The notes below the pieces were generated by a model, which was given only the letters and a program-made list of their open reading frames with translations, did no database searches and was not told where the DNA came from. Positions 41,003-49,637 of a stretch of 64,000 nucleotides of DNA are shown here, piece after piece. The position numbers and the translations under genes were made by a program. The stretch comes from Halomarinibacterium sp034670265 (GTDB lineage: Bacteria; Bacteroidota; Bacteroidia; Flavobacteriales; Flavobacteriaceae): positions 248,001 to 312,000 of the forward strand of contig JAXMNU010000002.1 of assembly GCA_034670265.1 (NCBI GenBank), in the 5' to 3' direction. Position 1 is the first letter of the stretch; each line of letters opens with the position of its first letter.

Positions 41003-41968
41003 TTGAATTATTACAATACCATTATAAACGTTGCAAAAAAAACCATCGAAACTGAAGGAAAAGCAATTATGCATTTAGCTACTTTAGTTACCGAAGAGTT
41101 TGCTAAAGCCGTTGATTCAATTTATCAATCTAAAGGTAGAGTGATTGTTACTGGAATTGGTAAAAGTGCCAATATTGCAACAAAAATTGTGGCTACACTT
41201 AATTCTACAGGTACTCCGGCTATATTTATGCACGCAGCAGATGCCATTCATGGGGATTTGGGGATTATTCAAGAAAATGACACAGTAATTTGTATCTCTA
41301 AAAGCGGCAATACACCAGAAATAAAAGTCTTAGTACCACTTATTAAAGCAAGCGGAAACAAACTCATGGCGATTACCTCAAATAAAGACTCTTTTTTAGG
41401 AACTCAAAGTGATTTTGTCCTTCACGCTTATGTAGAAAAGGAAGCTTGTCCTAATAACTTAGCGCCTACTACAAGTACCACTGCGCAATTAGTGATGGGA
41501 GATGCTTTGGCAATGTCTCTTTTAAACCTTAGAGGGTTTTCAAGTAGTGATTTTGCAAGATTTCATCCTGGAGGCTCGTTGGGAAAAAAATTATATTTAC
41601 GTGTGAGCGACTTAACCGCTCTAAACGAAAAACCCCAAGTAACTCCAGATATGAGTGTTAAACGGGTGATTGTTGAAATTTCTGAAAAACTACTTGGCGT
41701 TACTGCTGTTGTTGAAAATGAAAAAATTCTAGGCATTATTACAGATGGTGACTTGCGGAGAATGTTGACCAAAGTAGATAATATTGCAGGACTTACTGCT
41801 AAAGATATTATGACAAAAAATCCGAAGAAAATTGATAATGATGCCATGGCTGTTGAAGCTATGGAAATGATGGACACCAACGGAATTACCCAAATCTTAG
41901 CTGAAAAAGACGGGAAATATTCTGGCGTAGTTCATATTCACAATTTAAGTAAAGAAGGAATCATTTAA
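41003..41968 (+). CDS. kdsD: Arabinose-5-phosphate isomerase, KpsF/GutQ family
   Basis: 321 residues from a TTG start, the first start that keeps the conserved N-terminus (VAKKTIETEGKAIMHL). The SIS domain (about 35-180) has VIVTGIGKSANIATKIVATLNSTGTPA and the catalytic-site histidine region MHAADAIHGDLG. Two CBS domains follow (about 205-321). It interconverts ribulose-5-P and arabinose-5-P, the first step to Kdo for lipid A core. It is the first gene of a run with tatC, a carboxymuconolactone decarboxylase-like gene and lptB. Confidence 0.92.
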   Translation: MNYYNTIINVAKKTIETEGKAIMHLATLVTEEFAKAVDSIYQSKGRVIVTGIGKSANIATKIVATLNSTGTPAIFMHAADAIHGDLGIIQENDTVICISKSGNTPEIKVLVPLIKASGNKLMAITSNKDSFLGTQSDFVLHAYVEKEACPNNLAPTTSTTAQLVMGDALAMSLLNLRGFSSSDFARFHPGGSLGKKLYLRVSDLTALNEKPQVTPDMSVKRVIVEISEKLLGVTAVVENEKILGIITDGDLRRMLTKVDNIAGLTAKDIMTKNPKKIDNDAMAVEAMEMMDTNGITQILAEKDGKYSGVVHIHNLSKEGII

Positions 41969-42804
41969 TGACAGCCAAAAGCAAGAAAATAAGCCCAGAA
42001 AAGGAAATGTCTTTTTTAGACCATCTTGAAGAATTAAGATGGCATCTTATTAAATCTACGCTGGCAATTATGATCTTTGCAACAGTTGCCTTTATTTTTA
42101 AGGATATCATTTTCGATGTTATCATCTTTGGCCCTAAAAAGGCCGACTTCCCGACCTATAAGTTTTTATGTAAATCGGCTCAAGCCATAGGTTTTGATAG
42201 TTTTTGCTTTAGTGAATTACCATTTCGAGTACAAAGTAGAACCATGGCAGGACAGTTTTCGGCACATATTTGGACCTCTATCACTGCGGGATTTATACTA
42301 GCATTCCCTTATGTTATATATGAATTTTGGAAGTTTGTAAGCCCAGGTTTACATAGAAACGAACGAAGCAACGCACGTGGGTTTATTATCATAGCATCTC
42401 TATTATTCTTCTTGGGTGTTCTTTTTGGATACTATGTGGTTACTCCTCTTTCCATCAACTTTTTAGGAACCTATCAGGTAAGTGAACAAGTTTTTAACGA
42501 CTTCGATTTAAGTAGTTATATTGGTTTGGTGAGAGCTTGTGCTTTATCCAGTGGTCTTATATTTCAGCTTCCAATCATTATTTTCTTTTTAACTAAAATA
42601 GGGTTAGTAACACCGCAATTCCTTCGTAAATACCGAAAGTTTGCATTAATTATTGTACTCATTGTTTCAGCGGTAATAACACCTCCAGATATTGCTAGTC
42701 AAGTAATTGTATCAATTCCTGTACTCATTTTATATGAAGTGAGTATTCTTATTTCGGCTAGAATAGTAAAAAAACAAAATAAAAAAGCGAAAGCCCATGG
42801 GTAA
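41968..42804 (+). CDS. tatC: Sec-independent translocase subunit TatC
   Basis: 278 residues. The canonical N-terminus MSFLDHLEELRWHLIKS (about 14-30, including the conserved Glu) is followed by six transmembrane helices, with an unusually long first periplasmic loop (about 50-100) as in other Bacteroidota. It receives twin-arginine signal peptides at the inner membrane. Its ATG overlaps the kdsD stop by one base (TAATG). No tatA/tatB lies adjacent. Confidence 0.95.
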   Translation: MTAKSKKISPEKEMSFLDHLEELRWHLIKSTLAIMIFATVAFIFKDIIFDVIIFGPKKADFPTYKFLCKSAQAIGFDSFCFSELPFRVQSRTMAGQFSAHIWTSITAGFILAFPYVIYEFWKFVSPGLHRNERSNARGFIIIASLLFFLGVLFGYYVVTPLSINFLGTYQVSEQVFNDFDLSSYIGLVRACALSSGLIFQLPIIIFFLTKIGLVTPQFLRKYRKFALIIVLIVSAVITPPDIASQVIVSIPVLILYEVSILISARIVKKQNKKAKAHG

Positions 42805-43141
42805 CATCGTAGAAGATTTTAATGCTTATCGTTCAAAGATGAACGAAAAAATGCTTGAGGATAATAACAAGATTATCAAACGTATTTTTAATCTGGATAC
42901 AAACGCTTACATGGAAGGCGTTCTTCCGAAAAAAACCAAAGAACTATTGGGCTTGGGGAATTCCTTAGTGCTTCGGTGTGACGATTGTGTTCGCTACCAC
43001 CTTGAAGAATGCCACAAATTAGGCGTTACTAAAGAAGAAGCTGTGGAGGCGATGAGTATTTCCTTATTGATTGGTGGTACTATCGTTATACCACATTTAC
43101 GCAGAGCCTTCGAATATTGGGAAGCCCTCGAAAATAATTAG
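42797..43141 (+). CDS. Carboxymuconolactone decarboxylase family (AhpD-like) protein
   Basis: 114 residues, all-helical, with the redox-type motif CDDCVRYHLEECHKLG (about 59-74): CxxC plus downstream His, as in AhpD-like thiol peroxidases. It overlaps the end of tatC by 8 bp, so translation is coupled. The link to Tat export or the Kdo/LPS genes is unknown; it may protect exported or envelope proteins from oxidation. Confidence 0.88.
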   Translation: MGNIVEDFNAYRSKMNEKMLEDNNKIIKRIFNLDTNAYMEGVLPKKTKELLGLGNSLVLRCDDCVRYHLEECHKLGVTKEEAVEAMSISLLIGGTIVIPHLRRAFEYWEALENN

Positions 43142-43177
43142 TAATTTTAGCGTTATTCTTTTCAGAAACAAAACCTA

Positions 43178-43918
43178 ATGAAGTTAAAAGCCGAAAATCT
43201 TGTAAAATCTTATAAAGGCCGCGAAGTCGTAAAGGGTATTACCGTAGAAGTAAATCGTGGAGAAATTGTAGGGCTTTTGGGCCCCAATGGTGCTGGAAAA
43301 ACGACATCCTTTTATATGATTGTGGGATTAATAAAACCCAACGGTGGAAAGATTTTCCTAGACAATACCAATATCACTACCTACCCCATGTATAAAAGGG
43401 CACAAAATGGGATTGGCTATTTGGCTCAAGAAGCTTCTGTATTTAGAAAGTTGAGCATTGAGGACAATATTTTAAGCGTATTGCAACTTACCAAGCTCTC
43501 CAAAAAAGAGCAAGAAATGAAGATGGAATCGCTTATAGAAGAATTTGGTTTAGGGCATATTCGAAAAAATAGAGGTGATTTGCTAAGCGGTGGGGAACGG
43601 CGTAGAACCGAAATCGCCCGTGCTCTTGCCACCGACCCCAACTTTATATTACTCGATGAACCTTTTGCAGGAGTAGATCCTGTGGCGGTGGAAGACATCC
43701 AACGCATTGTAGCGCAGCTGAAAAACAAAAACATTGGGATTTTGATTACCGACCACAACGTACAAGAAACGCTTGCTATTACAGACAGAACCTACTTAAT
43801 GTTTGAAGGAAGTATCTTAAAACACGGTATTCCTGAAGAACTTGCCGCAGATGAAATGGTACGTAAAGTGTATTTGGGGCAGAATTTTGAACTTCGGAAA
43901 AAGAAGTTAGAATTTTAA
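43178..43918 (+). CDS. lptB: LPS transport ATPase LptB
   Basis: 246 residues, single ABC domain. Walker A GPNGAGKTT (about 35-43), Q-loop YLAQEASVFRKL, signature LSGGERRRTEIAR, Walker B ILLDEPFAGVDP and H-loop ITDHN. The closely LptB-like wording (EPFAGVDPVAVEDIQ) sets it apart from generic ABC proteins. It powers LPS extraction from the inner membrane through LptFGC. Its stop overlaps the pssA stop on the other strand by 4 bp. Confidence 0.95.
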   Translation: MKLKAENLVKSYKGREVVKGITVEVNRGEIVGLLGPNGAGKTTSFYMIVGLIKPNGGKIFLDNTNITTYPMYKRAQNGIGYLAQEASVFRKLSIEDNILSVLQLTKLSKKEQEMKMESLIEEFGLGHIRKNRGDLLSGGERRRTEIARALATDPNFILLDEPFAGVDPVAVEDIQRIVAQLKNKNIGILITDHNVQETLAITDRTYLMFEGSILKHGIPEELAADEMVRKVYLGQNFELRKKKLEF

Positions 43919-44661
43919 GCGAGTTTCTCTCTCCAAACCAACGAAATTAGCACATACAAAATAATTAATAAAGGAATTGCTAAAAACTTCAGTAATGCTA
44001 ATAATACAATGGAAAGTAGCAGGAATATATAACGTTGTTTATTTTCCTTAAACCCCCAAGATTTAAACTTAAACGCAAAAAGATGTATTTCAGCATTCAG
44101 TAAAAAGGCACTTAAAATGGTTAATCCAATTAAAAACCATTTATTGAATACAATATCTTGAATCATGTGCGAGTACTGAAATTCAAAAATCATGGGTAAA
44201 CTCAAAATAAACAACGCATTAGCAGGAGTTGGTAATCCTATAAAACTAGTAGTCTGTCGCGTGTCCACATTAAACTTTGCCAATCGGTAGGCCGAAGCCA
44301 CCAAAATTAAAAGCCCAATAAGCGGGTAATAACTATCTATTCCTGTATTCCACGCTCTTGCTGAAAATATATCGGTTAAAGGTCGTATTTCACCATAAAA
44401 CGATACTTGTAGTAGTTGTACCATCACTAAACTAGGCACTACGCCACAGGTAACAACATCTGCCAATGAATCAAACTGCACTCCCACATCACTTTGTGCA
44501 TGGAGCATCCGTGCTGCAAGACCGTCAAAAAAATCGAAGAAAATACCTAAAAAGACAAAAATAGCGGCAATAATTAAATCGCCAGAAACGGTAAACAGTA
44601 TTGCCACACCACCACAAAGCAAGTTGAGTGAGGTAATGGCATTGGGAATGTGTTTTATCAT
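43915..44661 (-). CDS. pssA: CDP-diacylglycerol-serine O-phosphatidyltransferase PssA
   Basis: 248 residues from the ATG at 44661 (MIKHIPNAITSLNLLCG, the usual start); the frame extends upstream but that part lacks homology-like features. The CDP-alcohol phosphotransferase motif is DFFDGLAARM followed by Asp residues in QFDSLADVV (about 49-75). About eight helices. It makes phosphatidylserine, the precursor of phosphatidylethanolamine, at the inner membrane. It diverges from the PorV/PorQ-like gene. Confidence 0.93.
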   Translation of the reverse strand: MIKHIPNAITSLNLLCGGVAILFTVSGDLIIAAIFVFLGIFFDFFDGLAARMLHAQSDVGVQFDSLADVVTCGVVPSLVMVQLLQVSFYGEIRPLTDIFSARAWNTGIDSYYPLIGLLILVASAYRLAKFNVDTRQTTSFIGLPTPANALFILSLPMIFEFQYSHMIQDIVFNKWFLIGLTILSAFLLNAEIHLFAFKFKSWGFKENKQRYIFLLLSIVLLALLKFLAIPLLIILYVLISLVWREKLA

Positions 44662-44769
44662 AACAATTGGGAATCCTTTTGTAAAAATAGTAAAGTTATT
44701 GCGACCACTACAATATGAATGCAAAAATGTAGTTTACTATTCTGTAAAATAGTGAGATATTTGCATAAA

Positions 44770-45849
44770 ATGAATTGCTTGAAGAAGACTGTACTTTTTA
44801 CGCTTTTACTAATTAGTATTTCCCTCTCTGCACAAACTACTCGAAAATATTCAAATGAATTTATGAATATTGGTGTAGATGCTGCTGCTTTTGGAATGGC
44901 AAATGCTGTAGTAGCCTCTACCAGCGATGTAAATGCTGGGTATTGGAATCCCGCAGGGTTATTAAAACTTGAGGACAACCAAATTTCTTTAATGCACGCG
45001 GCTTATTTTGCCAATATTGCTAGTTACGACTATGCAGCCTTCGCCATGCCTTTGGACAAAGAAAGCGTAGTGGCTTTTTCGGCCATTAGGTTTGGAGTAG
45101 ATGATATTTTAAACACTACCCAACTTATCGACGACCAAGGGAATATTGATTATAACCGCATAAGTTTATTCTCTACAGCCGACTATGGTTTTACGTTCTC
45201 GTATGCACGAGCGCTTCCTTTAGACGGTTTACATGTTGGGGTTAATGCGAAAGTAATTAGAAGAATTATTGGTGATTTTGCATCCTCTTGGGGGTTTGGG
45301 CTAGATGCAGCCCTACAGTTTGAAAGTAAAAGTAATTGGCAATTTGGGTTAATGGCACGGGATATTACGACCACCTTCAATGCTTGGAATATTGACGAAG
45401 ATAAATTTGCTGAAATTTCTGGAGCCGTAGAAGGGCAAAATCAAGAATTACCTGAAACTACAGAGATTACGCTTCCCAAACTACAACTTGGTGTCGCAAA
45501 AAAATGGGTGTTTCATTATGACTTTTCATTATTAACAGAAGTGGATTTTAATTTCCGTTTTGCTGAAACTAACGATGTATTTTCTTCATCCTTTGCAAGT
45601 ATGACTCCTGCAGCAGGCGTGGAATTTGGTTATATCGATTTAGTATTTGTACGCGTGGGTGCTGGAAATTTTCAGAATATAACACAACTGGATGGAAGTG
45701 ACTCTATAGGTTTTCAGCCTAATATTGGTGTTGGTTTTAAATACAAAGGTATTCAAGTGGATTATGCATTAACCGATATTGGGGACCAAAGTGCGGCATT
45801 GTACAGCAATGTATTTTCGTTGAAATTGGATTGGAGTTTATTTAGATAG
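44770..45849 (+). CDS. PorV/PorQ family outer-membrane protein
   Basis: 359 residues from the ATG at 44770, where a signal peptide starts (LKKTVLFTLLLISISLSAQ); the open frame upstream lies in the intergenic region. The start of the mature protein, GVDAAAFGMANAVVASTSDV, and the GYWNPAGL block are the signature of the FadL-like PorV/PorQ barrels. PorV shuttles type IX secretion substrates and PorQ helps anchor PorZ; which one this resembles cannot be decided. The Lnb-like gene follows immediately. Confidence 0.85.
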   Translation: MNCLKKTVLFTLLLISISLSAQTTRKYSNEFMNIGVDAAAFGMANAVVASTSDVNAGYWNPAGLLKLEDNQISLMHAAYFANIASYDYAAFAMPLDKESVVAFSAIRFGVDDILNTTQLIDDQGNIDYNRISLFSTADYGFTFSYARALPLDGLHVGVNAKVIRRIIGDFASSWGFGLDAALQFESKSNWQFGLMARDITTTFNAWNIDEDKFAEISGAVEGQNQELPETTEITLPKLQLGVAKKWVFHYDFSLLTEVDFNFRFAETNDVFSSSFASMTPAAGVEFGYIDLVFVRVGAGNFQNITQLDGSDSIGFQPNIGVGFKYKGIQVDYALTDIGDQSAALYSNVFSLKLDWSLFR

Positions 45850-45887
45850 TTGGATTATTGGTATCTTCGATTTTAAGAACATTTCCT

Positions 45888-47090
45888 TTGAAACACATAG
45901 TATACTTATTTCTCTTTCTTTTTTTTCTGAACATCCCTTCAGAAGCACAAGTCACTTCTCTTTCAAAAGATGCCGAAATTAGCATCATCACGATTGGTCC
46001 TGGAAAAAATTTGTATGACAAATTTGGTCATAGTGCCTTCAGGGTAAAAGATGAAATCAACGGAATTGATTGGGCATATAACTACGGAACCTACGATTTT
46101 AATACGCCAAATTTCTACACCAAGTTTGCACAAGGAAAACTGAATTACAATCTAAGTGTTGCTAATTTTGATGCCTTCTTTCAGCATTATGTGCAAGAAA
46201 ATAGATGGGTGAAAGAGCAGGTTTTAAATCTATCTAATGCTGAAAAAAATGCGCTATTTCAATATCTCCAAAACAACGCAAAATCAGAAAACAGAGGCTA
46301 TTTATACGATTTCTTTTTTGATAATTGTGCTACTCGCATAAGGGATGTTTTAAAAGCAGTTTTAGGGGATGATTTGCAATACAATGACAATTTTGTCACA
46401 GAGCAATATACATTTCGAGAACTTATTCAGAAAAATGTTCACTACAACACTTGGGGAAGTTTGGGAATGGATGTTGCCATTGGTGCCGTGGCAGATAGAC
46501 CAGCTACTGCATGGGAATATCAGTTTCTACCAGCGTATATTTTTGAAGCTGCTGACGTAGCAACAGTAACAAAACAGAATAACAAAGAACCTCTTGTAAA
46601 AGCAACAAAATCCTTATTTGAAAATGCTCCAAAAGAAGATGACTCCAACTTTTTTATGAGTCCGTTATTTGTTTTTGGGATTTTAGGTTTGATTATTTTA
46701 GTAGTGACTTTACAAGATTTCAGAAAAAAGAAACGAAGTAGGTATTTGGATGGAATTATATTCTTTTGTACAGGCTTAATTGGTATTTTATTACTGCTGC
46801 TTTGGGTTGCCACAGATCATTCTACTACCGTAAATAACTACAATCTACTGTGGGCATTTCCAGTGTCCCTCTTTTTATTTGTAGCCAATTCAAAAAAACA
46901 ACCCAAAAAATGGGTGTCAAAATATTACGCTTTTCTTCTCATCCTTTTTGCATTGCTCTGCCTTCATTCCATCACTGGTGTGCAAACATTTGCCATTGGG
47001 TTTACTCCCCTCTTTATTGCATTGGGAATACGATATATATATGTTTTTTATTTTCTGAAAAAGCAGACGATGAGTGCAAATTCCAAATAA
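45888..47090 (+). CDS. DUF4105 / Lnb-like N-terminal domain membrane protein
   Basis: 400 residues if the TTG at 45888 is used (signal peptide KHIVYLFLFLFFLNIPSEAQ). A TTG at 45858 also opens the frame, but a TATCTTCG -7-like element lies between the two. The periplasmic domain has GPGKNLYDKFGHSAFRVKD and FDNCATRIRD (likely Cys-His catalytic pair), matching the Lnb_N/DUF4105 family. Five C-terminal helices follow. Lnb of Gram-positives transfers an acyl chain to lipoproteins; the Bacteroidota role is not established. Confidence 0.83.
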   Translation: MKHIVYLFLFLFFLNIPSEAQVTSLSKDAEISIITIGPGKNLYDKFGHSAFRVKDEINGIDWAYNYGTYDFNTPNFYTKFAQGKLNYNLSVANFDAFFQHYVQENRWVKEQVLNLSNAEKNALFQYLQNNAKSENRGYLYDFFFDNCATRIRDVLKAVLGDDLQYNDNFVTEQYTFRELIQKNVHYNTWGSLGMDVAIGAVADRPATAWEYQFLPAYIFEAADVATVTKQNNKEPLVKATKSLFENAPKEDDSNFFMSPLFVFGILGLIILVVTLQDFRKKKRSRYLDGIIFFCTGLIGILLLLLWVATDHSTTVNNYNLLWAFPVSLFLFVANSKKQPKKWVSKYYAFLLILFALLCLHSITGVQTFAIGFTPLFIALGIRYIYVFYFLKKQTMSANSK

Positions 47091-47122
47091 CAAACTTAAA
47101 CCCTAAAGAAAACACCACTCTC

Positions 47123-47185
47123 TATTCACTAATCACTATTCCCTATTCACTACTCACTACTCACTACTCACTACTCACTACTCAC
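47123..47185. repeat. Tandem 7-bp repeat, nine units (TACTCAC / GTGAGTA)
   Basis: Nine heptamers, the last five identical TACTCAC and the first four diverged (TATTCAC, TAATCAC, TATTCCC, TATTCAC). In the direction of the minus-strand gene it reads GTGAGTAGTGAGTAG, beginning 3 bp after the stop at 47189 and giving TAG and TGA in every frame. Confidence 0.95.
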
Positions 47186-47188
47186 TAT

Positions 47189-48580
47189 TTATTGCCCCCT
47201 AAAAAAGATAATCGTACTCAGCGTTTTTATAACAATACTTATGTCTAAGAAAATGCTTCGTTTTTTAATGTAATATAAATCATATTGTAACTTTTCAAGC
47301 GCATCATCGGAGGACATTCCGTATTTGTGGTTTACTTGTGCCCAACCCGTAACCCCCGGCTTCACCAAATGACGAACTTCGTAAAAAGGAATTTTTTCAG
47401 AGAGTTCTTTAACAAAAACAGGCCGTTCGGGTCTAGGACCAATCACACTCATATCCCCTTTAATTACATTGATAAATTGTGGGATTTCATCAAATCGAGA
47501 GCGGCGTAAAAAACGTCCAAATTTGGTTACGCGAGAATCTTCTCTATCTGCAAATTGTGCTCCGTGTTTTTCGGCATCTTTAACCATGCTTCGCAGTTTA
47601 TAAATTCGGAAATGCTTTCCATTTTTTCCCACTCGTATTTGCGTATAAAAAAGTGGCCCCATATTTCCAAATAAATTACCAAGTAGAATGATAGGAAATA
47701 TAACGAATCCAAAAATCAATCCTATTACCGAAAAGAGAAGGTCTAAAATCCTATGAAAAAACAAGTATAGCTTGTTTTGGTTGCTACGGCTAAATGGAAA
47801 ATAACGATAAAAATCCTTATCCACATGTTGAACAGGTACACGATGGGTAATTTCTTCATATACTTGCGTGTATTCTCTAATTGGGATTCCTCGTTCTAAT
47901 AAACCAATGAGTTTATTGTATAACTTTACTGTTACATTGTCACTTTGCGAGGCGGCAATAACAATTTCACTTATCCCCTGCTCTTCAATTACTTTTTCAA
48001 TATCGTTAAGAGAGAATTCTTCAATGTCATAAAAATTGAATTCATCCTTATTCTTCCCCACATTTATAAATCCTTTTACTTTATAATTTGGATCTGATTT
48101 ATGTAATGATGTGATAATAGCTTCTACCCTTTTTCTATTAGCAACTAACAATATTCGCTTGTGAAATCTAGGTGCTGAAATAAGAAAGATATAGGCATAT
48201 CTCCAAAGAAATAACGCCACATTAATAGAAATGTAAAAATAAACGATTTGTAAACGATTGGCAGGTAAAACAGGTGCCACGAAAGGTGTTAGAAGATAAA
48301 TTAAAACAGTTACAGAAGAAGTAAGAATGATATTTTGAACGACGATTTCAAACTTACTTGCTTTTTGAAGGTCGTACAATTCAAAAATGGTAGCAAATAC
48401 AGTTAGATACACTGCAAGCACTATGGACCACGACCAGCGATCTTTATTGATAATAAAATAATCGAAATCGAATACAATACCTACCAAGTACAAAATTCCC
48501 AAAACTGAAATTATATCGAAAATTCTTAAAAGAATTTTACGTTCCGAAATTTCAAAGTGAATACTTGATTTCTGGGACAT
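47189..48580 (-). CDS. Undecaprenyl-phosphate sugar phosphotransferase (WcaJ/WbaP type)
   Basis: 463 residues. Four N-terminal helices (about 15-120) and a Rossmann-like middle region precede the C-terminal bacterial sugar transferase domain (about 265-463) with FRIYKLRSMV, DEIPQFINVIKGDMSVIGPRPERPVF and KPGVTGWAQVN. It starts a glycan by moving a hexose-1-phosphate onto undecaprenyl phosphate at the inner membrane. It is the last gene of the polysaccharide operon and ends at the 7-bp repeat array. Confidence 0.93.
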   Translation of the reverse strand: MSQKSSIHFEISERKILLRIFDIISVLGILYLVGIVFDFDYFIINKDRWSWSIVLAVYLTVFATIFELYDLQKASKFEIVVQNIILTSSVTVLIYLLTPFVAPVLPANRLQIVYFYISINVALFLWRYAYIFLISAPRFHKRILLVANRKRVEAIITSLHKSDPNYKVKGFINVGKNKDEFNFYDIEEFSLNDIEKVIEEQGISEIVIAASQSDNVTVKLYNKLIGLLERGIPIREYTQVYEEITHRVPVQHVDKDFYRYFPFSRSNQNKLYLFFHRILDLLFSVIGLIFGFVIFPIILLGNLFGNMGPLFYTQIRVGKNGKHFRIYKLRSMVKDAEKHGAQFADREDSRVTKFGRFLRRSRFDEIPQFINVIKGDMSVIGPRPERPVFVKELSEKIPFYEVRHLVKPGVTGWAQVNHKYGMSSDDALEKLQYDLYYIKKRSIFLDISIVIKTLSTIIFFRGQ

Positions 48581-48617
48581 TGAGGATTGGTTTGGTTGGA
48601 TAAATGTAACTAATTAT

Positions 48618-49637
48618 TTAGTCTTTAAAAAGCTTGAGCCAAAGATGTTTCACTATGTGCCAATCGTATTCTTCAACTTTACTTCTAGCATTTTTAATTA
48701 TACTTTTGCTTAGCGCATCATTACTACAAAGTGAAACGATAGCCTCAACAAATGCTTCGGTATTATTTGGTGGAACAAGCAATCCGTCCTTTCGATTTTC
48801 GAGTAAAAATGGGATACCTCCTACATTACTAGAGATAACTGGAAGTCCAAGTGCCATCGCTTCAATTACGCTTACAGGAGTGTTATCGAAATTGGTGGTA
48901 TTGATGAATATATCATACTCTGAAGATAATTTAATCCATTCCTCTTTTTTTAACTTTCCTGTAAAGCTTACTGGTAGCTTTTTTCGCTCGGCATATTCTT
49001 TACATTTTTGAAGCGAACCATCTTTATCTGGTCCTACCATACATAATGATGCAATTGAATACAATTCTAAAACTCTCTCAAGGATTTTAATTGCTAGAAG
49101 AGGGTTGTAAATCTCTGCAAAAGAACGTACCCATAGTAATTTAGGTATAACACCATTTCGTTGTTTAAATGTATAATTATCTATTACAATTGTATTGGGA
49201 ATGCAAATGGTATTTTTAAATCCAGAATCGACAAATGAATTTAACAAATAGTTTGATGGAGCTACATTCACATTGGCTCCGTGAAAGAGTTTTTTAGATT
49301 GATAGGGTGATTTTACTAACCGTTCTGGTAAATTCCCACCGTGAAGTATAGGGATATATGGAAACTGTAACATCCTACAAACATTTCCCACTGCAACTGC
49401 ATACCAGAAGTTTTGAGTGCTATAGGTATCTATAAGGACACAGACTGCATTTTTCCTAAAAAAAAGAACCGTATAAAGCATTTCAAACAAACGCAAAAAC
49501 TTGTTACTTTTTGAAGAAGCAGTCACTATTTCAAACCCTTCACGTTCCAAATTATTTGAAAGTACATCAATGGTAGCAATAGTCGTTTTCTCACTATGTG
49601 AGAGCTTGTTTCCTATGTAAAGTATTTTTTTTTTCAA
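48618..49637 (-). CDS. Glycosyltransferase family 4-like
   Basis: 339 residues from a TTG (49637) that is followed directly by an A10 tract in the reading direction. GT-B fold: an N-terminal acceptor domain with YIPILHGGNLPERL, then the donor domain with FINTTNFDNTPVSVIEAMALGLPVISSNVGGIP (the E-x7-E type nucleotide-sugar motif). The start region overlaps the end of the O-antigen polymerase/ligase gene by 44 bp. Donor and acceptor sugars are unknown. Confidence 0.88.
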   Translation of the reverse strand: MKKKILYIGNKLSHSEKTTIATIDVLSNNLEREGFEIVTASSKSNKFLRLFEMLYTVLFFRKNAVCVLIDTYSTQNFWYAVAVGNVCRMLQFPYIPILHGGNLPERLVKSPYQSKKLFHGANVNVAPSNYLLNSFVDSGFKNTICIPNTIVIDNYTFKQRNGVIPKLLWVRSFAEIYNPLLAIKILERVLELYSIASLCMVGPDKDGSLQKCKEYAERKKLPVSFTGKLKKEEWIKLSSEYDIFINTTNFDNTPVSVIEAMALGLPVISSNVGGIPFLLENRKDGLLVPPNNTEAFVEAIVSLCSNDALSKSIIKNARSKVEEYDWHIVKHLWLKLFKD

